Part shown: piece by piece, positions 50,680 to 62,580 of the stretch
Layout: each line of letters opens with the position of its first letter
How positions within the stretch are numbered: position 1 is the stretch's first letter
Origin: Pseudoscleropodium purum
Lineage: Eukaryota > Streptophyta > Bryopsida > Hypnales > Brachytheciaceae
DNA length: 64,000 nucleotides
NCBI GenBank assembly: GCA_963969395.1
Contig: OZ017799.1
Location: 8,062,501 to 8,126,500 of the forward strand
Direction: 5' to 3'
Position numbers and translations under genes: made by a program
The notes under the pieces: generated by a model
What the model saw: the letters and a program-made list of their open reading frames with translations, nothing else
Databases searched by the model: none
What the model was told of the DNA's origin: nothing

Positions 50680-52380
50680 AGAATCGATCGATCGTAAGTC
50701 GTAACAAGCATGGCATGGCGTAACAATTACAGTACCGTACTGCAGACGTGCGTATCCATGTCAAAACATAGAAAAACTAAGTTACGTAATGACGTGTGGG
50801 AGCTTGGAAGGTTGCAACATGGCGTAGCATTGAAAAACCGACACCGGCAAGGCCGACGACGACGACGACGACGACGGGTGTGTATATATATTATGTGAAC
50901 ACGATCACGGAATCCTTAGCTCGAGATTTCATTCCAACCGTTGTGCACTGGCTCCTGCAAGCAAGGAGCTAGAGATCGAGGATTCGAGGCCCGGATAGCT
51001 CAAAAATGAAAAACAAAGGAATATTTAACTTCGTGATAAATTCATTATTTAATACATATATGTGGAGTTTAAAAGATCCTGCGCGCATTATCCACGTCTG
51101 AAGCATGAAACAACGTCGAAACAGGACGGGCCGACGACTTAGTTTGTCCGTTGCAAGTGGGGTCCGACTGAAACTCCGAATGAATGACGGACAACTTACA
51201 AGCGAACTTACAAGTACCTTACAAGCGAAGCTGCATCCTAATTGGGAGGACCATAAGGTAAGATAGAACGTGGTTCGAATTCTCTGCAACTTAGTGAGCT
51301 CCTTAGTATCAGTGAACAGCAACTTCCAGCGCGTGGACGAGTGGAACCTGTTCCAGTAACGACCGTATCATTACTCCGTACTATTCAACTCTAATTCTAT
51401 TCTAATTCCATGACCATGCCAGCTAGCTCCCCATGTCTCTTTCTTTTGGCTGCTTGGCATTCATTCACTCCCAACCCTGTCCTGTCACTTTCATTGTCAT
51501 TTGGCGCGTCCACGCGTGCGATGGGGTTGGAAAGAAGGAGAACCGTTTAACTGCCCTCTTGACCGACGCAAGAGACCATTTCCCGGTCACTGCTCCTCTT
51601 CTTTGAGCTGCCTGTTCTCAAAATTTGAGGGGGGTGGGGGGTGGGGGGGGGGTCAGTGAGAATGATATCTTGGAAATAAACTGCGTTGTGAATCCATTGG
51701 CGATGGTTTCATCAAATTCTGAGTTAAACTCTGCCTTGTGGAGTTTTTTAAAGTTGAGTGGTGTAGTGTAGTTCACGGCTCATGCTTTTTGGTTAAGTGG
51801 TTTGGGCTTGGGCATAAACTGAAAAGTCAGTCAACCAATGCAATTGTTGTCCACCTCAAAATGCACAGATCCAAGGAGCTCTCCTTCAAAGTACGCAGCC
51901 TAGTTTTTCCATTGATCCAAATAAAACTTCAAATTTAAATATCTACTAAAATCTATAGTAAATTTCTTGGATTTTTTTGAGGTGCCCAATTGCTCATTCT
52001 CTATGTAAAATACAAGATCCTACAATTACATTCTCTCTAGCCTACAATTTTTAATTATTTTTTTAAATGCTATGAACTTGAAAAGTTCAAATACATGGTG
52101 TACCTCAAACCTTTTTTTGCATTCATACATGCATTTTTTATTTTGGAATAGTAAGCCCTATGTGCCCTTTTTGAATTGTCCAATATATAGAGGGATTAAA
52201 GAAGCAAGGAAGGGGCACTATAAAGCAAAAGCTTTTGACAAAAATAATATATCACCCATCTACCAATCCCTTGGTTTGGAGTCCTATATAACCCCATCCT
52301 TTCTACATTCTTCATTTGATGACTAGCCTTCATCTAGTTTGGAAGAGAGAGTTATATCCAATAAGTGCCTAAGTGGTTTG
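50680..52380. other. Intergenic DNA with GAC repeat and G-runs
   Basis: A (CGA)n tract of about eight units lies at 50851-50877. A G-rich string of G6-T-G6-T-G10 lies at 51629-51652. I could support no gene in this stretch. Confidence 0.5.
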
Positions 52381-52394
52381 CACTTACCACTCTC

Positions 52395-52698
52395 CATAGT
52401 CGTCATAGTGAACGGACGTCTGGTTCGTCCGTCCGTTAGAGGTCCCGCCTGTTCGATATAGTCAGCACATAGTTGACTTTTTGATAACGGAAAAATAGGC
52501 CACGTAGATGCCATGTGGATTAAGGAACATGTTGGGCGCGGACAAGATCGTTAGGGCGCATTCCAAGATGATGTGTCATTCTGCAAAATTGCACAAGCTA
52601 CAAAATTAAAGTCGTCCGGATAGTCCGTTCGTTCAGTCTGGTTTGCCTGTCCGTTTGTCCCGTCAGATGACCCTAACTCACCCGTTATGACAACCATG
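52395..52698 (-). mobile_element. hAT-like MITE, 304 bp, perfect 8-bp TSD
   Basis: The termini are CATAGTCGTCATAGTG and, inverted, CATGGTTGTCATAACGG. CCACTCTC flanks the element exactly on both sides (52387-52394 and 52699-52706). The interior is the reverse complement of the 10000-10474 element, sharing CCGTCCGTTAGAGGTCCC, TTGACTTTTTGATAACGG-like and GGATTAAGGAACATGTTG blocks. It lacks the duplicated half. There is no coding capacity, so mobility must have depended on a transposase elsewhere. Confidence 0.93.
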
Positions 52699-52706
52699 CC
52701 ACTCTC

Positions 52707-53218
52707 TAGGTGAGTTATTTAGTATATAGCTATTTCATTCTTTTGATCAATAAAATATGATATAGGAATTTTACTTAATCAAATTATCCAAATAAGCATT
52801 TTGAATATGGTTCCTATTACTAAATTGTCTAAATTTTTTTCGATCTTATTGAAGGTCAATTTTTTTTTTAATTCTCTTAGTTTCTACTTTGGAGACATAT
52901 GAATCTAGTGTGTATTTTCAAAATATTGAAAATAGATATTGAAGCACTATCATCACCTAAAACTTTACAAATAGTTTAAATTTGGCCAATCAAATAATGC
53001 TTAATTGCTTATAAATTTTTAGTTTTTTGGCTTGGATCTAAGATAAATTCAAATGTACATTACAACAAAGGAATTCAAATTGGGTGGTATTTGGTTAATT
53101 CTCCTCAAATGAAAACCAACCTCAAGCCTTACAGCATCTTTAGTCTAGTAGGAATCTACCATAACTATGTTATATAATGAAGGGGCAACAAAAAAAAACA
53201 CTCTCTAATGCAAGATTT
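52707..53218. other. AT-rich intergenic DNA
   Basis: Nothing recognisable in this stretch between the two DNA transposons. Confidence 0.4.
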
Positions 53219-53221
53219 TGG

Positions 53222-54881
53222 CACTACAAGAAAATGAGTGTTTTATGACTACAAAATATGACTGCAATAAGTCACAAAATCAAGAAATGTGACTCAAGAA
53301 AAAATCACTATAGATAAATGGGATATGACTAGGTTGAGTCGTGATTGAGTCATCCACTTTTAGTTATATGATTGGTGAGTCATATTTGCAGTCATATGGA
53401 TTTGGGAGTACAATAAACCATTTTTAAACATATTTTGCCAACATGGCGTATTTGTTGACAATCTTTGGAGGCTTGATTTTTTCATGAGCTACCTGGACAA
53501 AATAAAAAAATTCTACATGAAATGTGACTTGGTCCAATTATATTTTGGCTGACGTGGAATATGACTACGGTGAGTCATATTTTGAGTGATATGGAATATG
53601 ACTAAGGTAAGTCATATTTTCAGTCATATTTTAAGTGATTTGGAATATGATTGCGGTGAATCATATTTTGAGTCATATTTTAAGTGATTTGAAATACGAC
53701 TATAATGAGTTATATTTTGAGTCATATTATAAATAATATAGAATATGACTATAGTGAGTTATATTTTAAATGATATGGAATATGACTATAGTGAGTTATA
53801 TTATAAGTGATATAAAATATGATTGCAGTGAGTCATATTTTGAATGATATGGGATATGACTGTAGTGAATCATATTTTGGTTGATGTAACATATGACTAT
53901 AGTGAGTCATTTTTTGATTCAAGTTAGTACTAAAAGATAATAAGAAATAAAAGCTAAGATACAACAAGAGGTAACTAAAACTAAAACTTAAAATCAATAA
54001 GAACCAAGAATAAGACAAATTAAGGTCTAATAAAAGATAAAAAGAGGCAAGAAATAACAAACAATAAGAAATAATGTCTAAAAGAGAATAATTAAGCAAG
54101 AGTTAAGATCCAACTTGAGGCAACAATCTTGAAACAACAACCTTGAAGTAATAATTTTGAAGCAATAATTAAGAGACAACAACTAAAAAACAATAACAAA
54201 CTAGCAACAACTTTAAAGCAACAACAAACTAACAACAATTAAGATTTAAGAAGCAACAACAAATTAGTAACAATTAAGAAACAACTAAAACCTTATTAAT
54301 TAAACAACAACTAAAATACAAGAATACAACCATTAAAACTTCAAAAAATAAAAGAAGGAAGAAGAAACAAGAATTAAAAAGCAACAAAAAAACAAAGAAG
54401 ATGAAGCAAATGAAGTGGTGGCTAGGGTTTTGAAACCCTAAAAAATGACGGCTAAGATTTCAAGATCCCCAAAAAACAATGGCTAAGATTTTACAATTTT
54501 GAGCAAAAATTTATTTACATTTTTTTTAGGTTGCCCAATTTTTAGGAGGCTATCTAGAAAAAAAACTTCAAAAAAATGTGAACCTACAAAAATGTGACTA
54601 TAGAATATAACTACATGTAGTCATACATGTAAAAATTTGATTGACAAATATGACTGGTGTTCCCATAATACGTTCCCTATAGTTCCCTCAGAAGTGTTTT
54701 GTCGTTCCCCATGCATGTATATTATACACCCATGAAGTACAAAGGCAAAATATGACTAGCAGTCATATTTGCAGTCATGTTTTTTTAAAACGTTGTAGAA
54801 TCCAAAAATATGACTATTCATAGTCACCAGTCATCCTTAGTCATATTTTTGCAGTCATAAAACATTCAAATCCTAGTAGTG
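53222..54881. mobile_element. Non-autonomous CACTA (En/Spm-like) element
   Basis: The left end is CACTACAAGAAAATGAG and the right end inverts to CACTACTAGGATTTGAA. Both continue into GTTTTATGACTRCAAAA-TATGACT. TGG flanks both sides (53219-53221 and 54882-54884), the 3-bp duplication typical of CACTA elements. From about 53540 to 53915 there are roughly nine subterminal units of 35-49 bp, each with an ATATGACT ... AGTCATAT inverted core. Further copies of the core lie near the right end. In En/Spm such subterminal repeats bind the element's own protein. The centre (53940-54420) is A-rich and has no transposase. Confidence 0.92.
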
Positions 54882-57583
54882 TGGTTTCAATCTAACAATC
54901 GATATTTTTCCCAAACTTCCCATTCTCCTTCTCCAAACCAACAAGTTGGCAAAACATGAAGAGCCTGTACAACTTGAAAAATTACACTTGGAAGATTCAT
55001 AATTGTCATACCTTTTCAAACATTATTATATGTGTTGATAAATTGAACCTTCCCTCAATTTTTGCATAAAAATTCTTTCTTAATGTAATATCTTTTTTTC
55101 TCCTCCTTTTTATAATGCAGAAAAAGTCCATTTGAGGTTTGGATTACCTCACTGCCGGCTTTGCATTGGGTGAATTTTTATTTATTTTTAAAGTCACCGG
55201 AATGGCCAGTATGAGGTCCACGACCCTCCACTTGAAACTTCTGGTACCGTCCCTGTTTCTGGTCATGCGCTGAGGATGCTCTTAAGCCCAGAATCTACGA
55301 CCTCTACAATTTCAGTGAGATCTGCCAATGTCACGAATTACTTGAGGACTGCTGGAGTCAGGGCAGACCATCAATAGCGTGCCATGTGCCCTCCGTAGAG
55401 ACGACAGGCTTCTGGACTCAGTACCTTATTCCGGTTCAATGGAGAGTACCAATTGCCAAACTTAAGGGAGCCGACCCATTTCCTGTCACTTAAGCAATTT
55501 CGCATATCTGCAGAGCTGATTTCTTGAGTGTAGAAATTTTCCCATGTACAGAAATAGAGTTTAGAAGGATTTCACATTTTTTCAGAATTTTATTTTTCAG
55601 AACATAATTCTTGTAAATTTTTTAGTTGAAGATTCCATTTGACCTATTCTTGTCATATAGACTCTCCCTATTTCCAACCACTGGTTGATTGCAAAACCAA
55701 CCGAGACTGCAGCCAATTGTTATGTGCCACAATTGCATTGGAAATTGTGGTATAATTAATCTCCTACTTTCTCCTCTCGTGCTGATTGGGAAGAGTGCAG
55801 CCTACTGTACAAAAATGGGTCGGCTCCCTCAGCTCAAAACCAAGGTCCCTCTTACCTCTTCTTTTAACACTATCTTACTTTGTCTTGCTTTGCAAATGTG
55901 AACTACGAAGATCTGACATCCTAAATTTCCCTGAAATCTGCCGTCGTCGCAAATTCCATGAAGGTCAGCAGAACTGGAAATCCTAACCGTGTCCCCGCCA
56001 TGCATTTGCAGACACGATCGAGTACGAAGCTGTTTCCGTGTTGTTGATTTTCCGGGATGATCAGACGAGTGAGCTAGAGAGATGCCATAGGTCAGTGCTC
56101 ACTGCTTACCCCGCGTCACTCCAAGACTTTTGACTGCCGCTTTTGGCGTTACTATGTAGCACAAGTACTTATATTTATATATTTATATATGTATGCAGAG
56201 CTCGTTCTGTAGAGCTAGTACGGTAGCAGGAATGACTTTATAGCTGTTTAAGTTGCTGAGGAGCGCCTGAGTGAAGCTCTCGTCAGGGATTGCATCTTCT
56301 CTTTTACAAATTCCTGCCGACAGATCGACCGGACCGATCGACCGTCGATTCGCGGATCGACAGTTGTGCCGACTTTTGTTATATAGAAGCTAGGCGCCTT
56401 ATCAGTTTCGACTTGGGTTTTGTTCGGTTAGCGTTCGTGTCTGAACGATGCAAGTCTCGTGGAGTGCGACTTGAGTCGTCGTCTTCGTGGTCTTCGGAGT
56501 TGGCGTGCGACTGGGGACGTTGTAGTTCGGAAACTTGAATTTGTCATCTGCTTTATGAAGCTCGGGATTGACTCTCCTCTAGTCGAATTTCCGAGTCGGT
56601 TGTGAACAGTAATTTCTGGGGAAGAAGTGAGTGATCGCTTGGAACTTCCATGAACTGTAGCGGCGGCGAGGGTTAACCCAGCGTCAACCCAAGTGCGCGT
56701 GACCTCGATGGTGACCACGATTTGAATTGGGTATGAACGAAACCCGAGATTTCTAGGTAGCGCACTCAGGGGCTTAAGGATACGCGAGAGTGGCCATTAA
56801 AAAATCATCAATTTTGACAACCGACTGTCGCCATCGACCTTAGAAGTGAGTACTTTCGACCATCGACTCTTCTTTCGGTACTTCTCTTTCTTAGTTTTTC
56901 ACATCCGCGTCGTTCGTGAGGGTGGTCTTCAAATGCGCTGCAGAGGATCGGTATCGTTGCAAGCTTGTCGGGGTCGTATTCAACTTTTCTGAATTCTACT
57001 CTGGGGGACTGTTCAAAATCAGTATTAATTTGTGACCATCGTGTCGATCAATTCCTTACCAAAGTTGGCAGTTGTGGAGAATGATTAGGTCTTGTTGCTC
57101 ACAAATCTTTGACTTCAGAGCTTCTCTAACGTTAACGCGAAATCCGAGTCAGTGTTGATATCGAGACATCGTGGAGCGTGTTCAAGCTGATCTCGAGCGC
57201 GTAGTTGTAGAGGGTTCCATTTCTCGTCCGGTATTTTATGGTCACGTTAGTGAAATGAAATTGGCTTGTTTAAGAGCGCCTAAATTATGACGTTGGGTGC
57301 TCTCGGAGTTCTTAATAGTAGGAATCGTGTACACGTGAGGTTTCGGACGGGCGTCTGGAAAAGTGCCAATTACCTCTTGAACTTTCGTAACCTTAACTAC
57401 CATAACGATTTTCTTTAAGAAGGTCGCTTGCTGAAAATCATGGGTGTTGTTCTGAATTGGCAGGGAATGGCTTTCTGAATCCGGAAGTGCGCTGGGAGGT
57501 AAAATTGACCGACACAGTTTGGAATGGGCGAGGAAGTCCTGGAATCCCCCACCATATCATCGCCGTGAATTAATTGATGAACC
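54882..57583. other. Intergenic DNA and upstream region of RLCK gene
   Basis: Copy 2 of the dispersed repeat occupies 55489-55805. From about 56000 G+C rises and the sequence looks like promoter and leader of the kinase gene. No further coding region was supported, though an upstream non-coding exon is possible. Confidence 0.4.
55489..55805 (+). repeat. Dispersed repeat, copy 2 (partner at 6775)
   Basis: It matches 6775-7085 in the same orientation across its length with perhaps a fifth of positions changed, including a small insertion near 55600. No termini or coding content were recognised. Confidence 0.75.
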
Positions 57584-60177
57584 ATGAGCTGCTCATTTAT
57601 CGAGATCATCCGCTGGCGGAAGGGTTCATCAGGCCGTCTCCGCCATCCGGGGATTGAATCCGACCCGCAAGCCTACGTACATCGCGACACCAGGCCCGCA
57701 CTAGGCATCTCCTCAGTCTCCCACCCAGGCTTCCCCCACCCAGCAGACGCCAACCAATCCTCCTCCAACACCTTACGCGCATTCACCCTCCCAGAACTCA
57801 AATCCGCCACCAAGAACTTCGCCGTGCACAACCAGTTGGGCGAAGGCGGGTTTGGCCTGGTGTACAAAGGCAACATCAAGCAGTCGGAGGAGAAAGTGGA
57901 AGTGGCAGTTAAGCAGCTGAACACCGCCGGGCTGCAGGGGCACCACGAATGGGTCACGGAGGTGCACTTTCTGGGAATGGTGGATAATCCCTACTTGGTG
58001 AAGCTTATTGGGTACTGCGCGGATGATGATGAGAGGGGGATTCAACGGTTGTTGGTGTATGAGTATATGCCGAATAGGGGACTTGATGGACATATCTTTC
58101 GAGCAGGAGCGCCTGCGCTGTCGTGGCAAACGAGAATCAAAGTGGCGCTGGGCGCTGCGCGTGGGCTTGCATACTTGCACGAGGAGAAGGGGGTAAGTGA
58201 ATCGCCCTGCTCGTTCCAGTGCCTGTTTTAGTTAATAATGGTGGGTTCTGGAGTCGTCGCCTCCGTAATGGCAAGCAAGGACTTGGTGATTAAAAAACAA
58301 TTCGTTGTAAGAAAAAACAATTTGCACGTTAGTACAGACCGACCGCCACTTGCTAATTGCTTTTGGTAATCGTCGGCTTCAGTTTGCCATTACCATACAG
58401 AATGTCAATGTACTAAGTGGTAAGTTCAAAATATAACTCGATTCGATCCTTCCAAATTTTGTTTTTGGCGCCTAACTGTAGGATCTTGAAGATGGTATTG
58501 CGTTTCTCCTTCACATTCTCAGTGGTCAATACGAAGTTTGCCAGAATGCCATTTTAGTCGAGATTTTAGACTTCAAATTCAATATTCTACTTTGAACGTT
58601 AGGATAAGTTTGTGAATTTGAACCTCTTTGGTTACATTACTTGCATATCTTCAAAATCTAGTTCTTTAGTGAGTTGTAAGTAAAATTAAAATAGGATTAG
58701 CATCATGGTTTCACACATCTGAGTTTGAGAGATTCGATGAATTCAAAATTCTATTCTTCTGGTAGAGTTTATTGAACTCATGGAACTCAGATGTATGAAA
58801 CCTATTATTAAAGATTATAATCCTCCTCTCAAGCATGGAGCTTTCAAAATCTTACATTGCCACTACAGAATCAGAATGGTAGTGTCGTTCGACAATGGGA
58901 AGTGTTTGGAATCAATGCATGCTATTCCAAACAAAAGTGTTCCACCATATCGTGCTGCGGCCTCGATAGTTGGCTCGATAGTTGGTGTCCATATAATCAG
59001 TTGAAATAATGCTGAGTTTCATTTCTGATTGACATGAATCGTCTGGATTCCTCTACAGGTCATCTTTCGTGATTTCAAGACCGCAAACATACTGCTGGAC
59101 GAGGAGTTCAACCCGAAGCTTTCGGATTTCGGGCTAGCCCGACAAGGGCCCGACGCGGGCAAAACGCACGTCACGACAGGTGTGAAGGGGACCTACGGCT
59201 ACGCGGCGCCGGAGTACATTCAGACGGGTCATTTGACATTCAAGAGCGACGTTTTCAGCTTCGGCGTCGTGCTCCTGGAGATTCTCACGGGCCGGCGTGC
59301 CATGGACAGGAACCGACCACGGCTGGAACAAAGATTGCTCGAATGGGTGAAACCCTACGTCAACGACTCCAGTCAATTCTACCTCGCCGTGGACCCCAGG
59401 TTGGAAACCCTCTACCCGACCAAAGCCGCCATGAAATTCGCCTCCATCGCCATCCAATGCCTGGTCAAGCAGCCCAAAGCACGGCCCAAGATGAACGCCA
59501 TCGTGGAGGGTTTACAGAAAGTCCAGGAAATGACCTATCGGTGGGAAAATAATGGTTCAACTCCCTCCATAACATCGACCACACCTGAAACTCCAGAAAC
59601 TCTTACCGAAAACGCCTACAATTACAATTACAAACCTTCTCGCCAAACAAGTACATCAACCACGCGAGACAACGCCCGAGACAAAGCTCGAGACAGAGCT
59701 CGAGACACAGCGCGAGACACCGCCCGAGACGCTGGCGACTACGTGAGATCACCTTTAAATGGGAAGGCTGTAGCTTCGTGGGAGAGACCCAATCCGCCGG
59801 CGTTTCCGTTACCTTCATTTGAGAGTTCGACTGAGCGTCCCAATGCAGTGACGAGCCCAACGAGCTCCGAGGAAGGAGCGAAGTCGCCTCGAGGGCCGAG
59901 ACGACCTCGAGACCCTGCACTTGCGTTCGAGACCATCATGCAGGGTATCCATCAGGGTGTCAGTCAGTTGCCTGTGTATTATCCGGAGAGGGATGTTAGT
60001 CGAGATGTCAATCAGAGGCCCGTGCAGTATCCAGAGAGGGATGTGAGTCGGGATATCAATCAGAGGCCAGTGCATTACCCGAGTGCTTATGAGAGGAATG
60101 GAGAGGGTATCGGAGGGCAGGGCAGGTTGAATCATATCCGGCATGGGATGGATACTAGATATCTTACTCCTTCTTAG
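57584..60177 (+). CDS. Receptor-like cytoplasmic kinase, PCRK/PBL type
   Basis: Two exons, 57584-58192 and 59059-60177, join in phase 0 across an 867-bp GT-AG intron to give 575 residues. Kinase landmarks: [11 protein letters not shown] (about 86-96), VAVK with ATP-binding Lys 110, [12 protein letters not shown] with catalytic Asp 208, LSDFGLAR with Asp 226, and [17 protein letters not shown]. The DRNRP and LLEWVKPYV segments are those of RLCK VII proteins close to PCRK1/PCRK2. Such kinases act at the plasma membrane relaying pattern-receptor signals. No transmembrane segment or extracellular domain is present. The tail of about 190 residues is Pro/Ser/Thr/Arg-rich with RDxARD and YPERDVSRD repeats. 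The first 50 residues before the conserved [13 protein letters not shown] are poorly conserved, so the true start could lie in another exon. Confidence 0.9.
59676..60085 (+). repeat. In-frame repeats in kinase tail
   Basis: At 59661-59733 a CGAGAC-containing 12-base unit repeats about six times, coding for RDxARDxA. At 59971-60085 a unit of about 54 bases repeats twice plus a partial third, coding for [14 protein letters not shown]. Both keep the reading frame. Confidence 0.8.
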
Positions 60178-61160
60178 TTTGCTTGTTTGGGCATTTGTGT
60201 AGTATAGTATTACACCCTTGATGGGCCATGGTGTGAAATTTAATAAATAGAGGTAATCCATTTATGATTTCTTGGATCTTGCTTTTTGCAAGGGAGTTTC
60301 ACTTCATCAAAGCATGCATTCTAAGCATGTTATATGGAAAAGTCATTATTAGTTGATGACTTAAAAATGGATATGAGTTCAAATTTGAAGGTCCTATACA
60401 TCCTTGTCATCAATATGTATTCATCATACAAGAATTTAACCTCCATGGGCCAATGCATATTCTGGAAGAAATTGTAAAAAATTGCCCTTTTTTGGGTAGT
60501 AAAGAAAACAAATTTAGAACATTTAAAAAAAAATTCAATCATATAACTTTGTACAGGACTACTACATGAATTTCTAGAGGAAATTTTAGAAACTTTGATA
60601 GTATTGTCGTGTAAATAAAGATTGTAGCACACAACAAATTGAGTGCCATAACTAACACCAAATATGCAATCAAAAACTAAACAAGAATGCATAACAAACA
60701 CACCCTCAAAGAGAAACTATGGAATTTACAGACACAAAGTCAAGCTGCTCTTGCTCCACAAAGGAAGAATCGAAGAGTGTAAACATAAGAGAAGAAGTGA
60801 AGCTTTTACAAAATGATAATCCATCATCTCCAAACAAAGCACAGCACACAACTCTCTCCAAAACGCTTACAAAACTTGACTTATCAATAATGTCAAGTCA
60901 AGGAGCTTTCTCCACCTAAACACTCAAACCCTAAAGTGGATGAACTCCAATATTTGAATGAAACCCATCCGAGACTAAGAAGAACTCTCATAGTAGTCCA
61001 TCTAATACTACAATCCGATGTAGAATGGTTCCAATGTCACTTCATGTGACAACTATTGTACAAATAAAGATCGTAGTATACAAGAGATCGAGTGCCATAA
61101 TTAACACCAAATATGCAATAAAAAACTAAACAAGATTGTATAACAAACACACCCTCAAAT
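60178..61160. other. Kinase 3' flank and possible LTR remnant
   Basis: Two direct repeats of about 110 bp (60603-60712 and 61046-61158) share GAGTGCCATAA, TAACACCAAATATGCAAT, AAAAACTAAACAAGA and ATAACAAACACACCCTCAAA. On the - strand the upper copy begins TGAGGGTGTG immediately after a purine-rich AGAGGGGGCA. This is the expected arrangement for a polypurine tract and 3' LTR start of the gypsy element above. Full LTRs could not be delimited. Confidence 0.4.
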
Positions 61161-61495
61161 GCCCCCTCTAGCAAATAAGGAGTCCCTCTAATTAGCTAGG
61201 AACAAACACACACGCAGTTGCAGATGATCTTTGGTGATATTGCTGCAACAACTGTACATATTCAAGTCAATATATTGGTATATAGATAGGCCAATCAAGT
61301 CGGTGAGGAAGTAATTAAAGAATGGTAGGTTGGGTGCAATATGAGCCCCATCCTTAATCGCCTTCGACAATTTTCAAAAAGTTGAATCCTATAGTCAACC
61401 TCATCATAACTTAATATTGTAAATCCATAACTTGTACCCATTATCCAAATGGTAGCATCATCACCATATTGAAAATGCCAACTTTAGAGAAGTCC

Positions 61496-62580
61496 TTAAT
61501 TCTTGTCAAAAGATGTGACATGAGTAAAAGACCGTTTGCAACGCAGACAAATCCAATCTCCAAAAGGAAGAGTCAAAAGAGGTGGTATCAAGCATGCCAT
61601 ATGCCATCCATGTTGGCATTGATCACACAATAACATGGTAGGTGCCTCCTTCTTCTCACTACGTACATAACATGGAAGGCCATCTGGCACAATAGCCAGC
61701 TTTGGATGTACAAAACCTTCAATAGGAAGATGACATGGAGCACAATTTTTAGAGTACTCTTGACATTCCCGTTCATTTTTGCCTTTACGTAACAAAATAC
61801 CACTAAGTAATACATCTTTCACACAAAGAATAGTACACCATGCCTTTACATGAAGGGTTGTAGGCACCTCACGTTGGAGATACACGTAATGTCCTAGAGA
61901 AAATCTTCTCAACTGAGGTTGATAAGCTCTACTACAAATGCGAGTATATTGTAAGGTATCACGATGTTGAGCGATAGATAAGTTCTCCATGGTCATGGGC
62001 ATAGCCCGTTTGAAGAACTCCACTCGATCATATAGATATTGAACCCACATATTAGGGTCATCTAAGTCTACAACTGTAGCTAACTTCTCTCGCAATGAGC
62101 TAGGTAGGATCGGCTCCCGTCCACACAATTGGTAAGGGCTATAAGATGCCAATGACGCATGCCTGCTAAAACGATAGCCCATAGCAATTTATAGCAACAT
62201 CAAGTCCCAATTACAATGATGGCCACGAAGTAGTCCATATTTTCGTAAACCACGCTTGACTGTTTGGACAACTTGCTCTATAAAGTCGTCCACCTTGGGG
62301 TGATCTCTAGAAGTTGTACGGTGATCTATCAAGGCTTTAGTATACAATTCTTCAAATGAACCAAGGAATTCTCGCCCTTGATCCGTTAATACCTCAGTAG
62401 GTGCCCCCAAATGTGCCAAAACTCAATCAAAAAAAGCCATAGCCGTCAACTTTGAAGAATTTTGTGGTAGAGCTACAAATTCAATCCACTTGCGAAAATG
62501 CTCCACCATCACCAGCACATATTTAGCTCCACGTAAAGTGACAATGAGTGGCCCAACAAAATCTAGAGACCAACAATAAC
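61496..62580 (-). pseudogene. Gypsy integrase core and C-terminus with PHD finger
   Basis: The integrase catalytic residues are in place: Asp in LDFVGP (about 62572), Asp in VLTDQG (about 62390) and Glu in the FIEQVVQTVKR helix (about 62290). IDHRTTSRDHP between them is typical of chromovirus-like integrases. Two stops interrupt the same frame (62423 and 62189). After YRFSRHASLASYSPYQLCGREP the last open segment ends with CDQCQHGWHMAC, IPPL and GDWICLRC. This is a PHD (C4HC3) finger where many plant gypsy elements carry a chromodomain. The first Cys pair is incomplete, with Arg at the second position. PHD fingers usually read histone H3 tails, so chromatin-directed integration is the inferred role of the ancestral protein. 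Confidence 0.8.

Noticed and set aside
59134..60261. Long frames on the - strand opposite the kinase
   Set aside because: They mirror the GC-rich coding strand of the kinase exon and show no independent motif.
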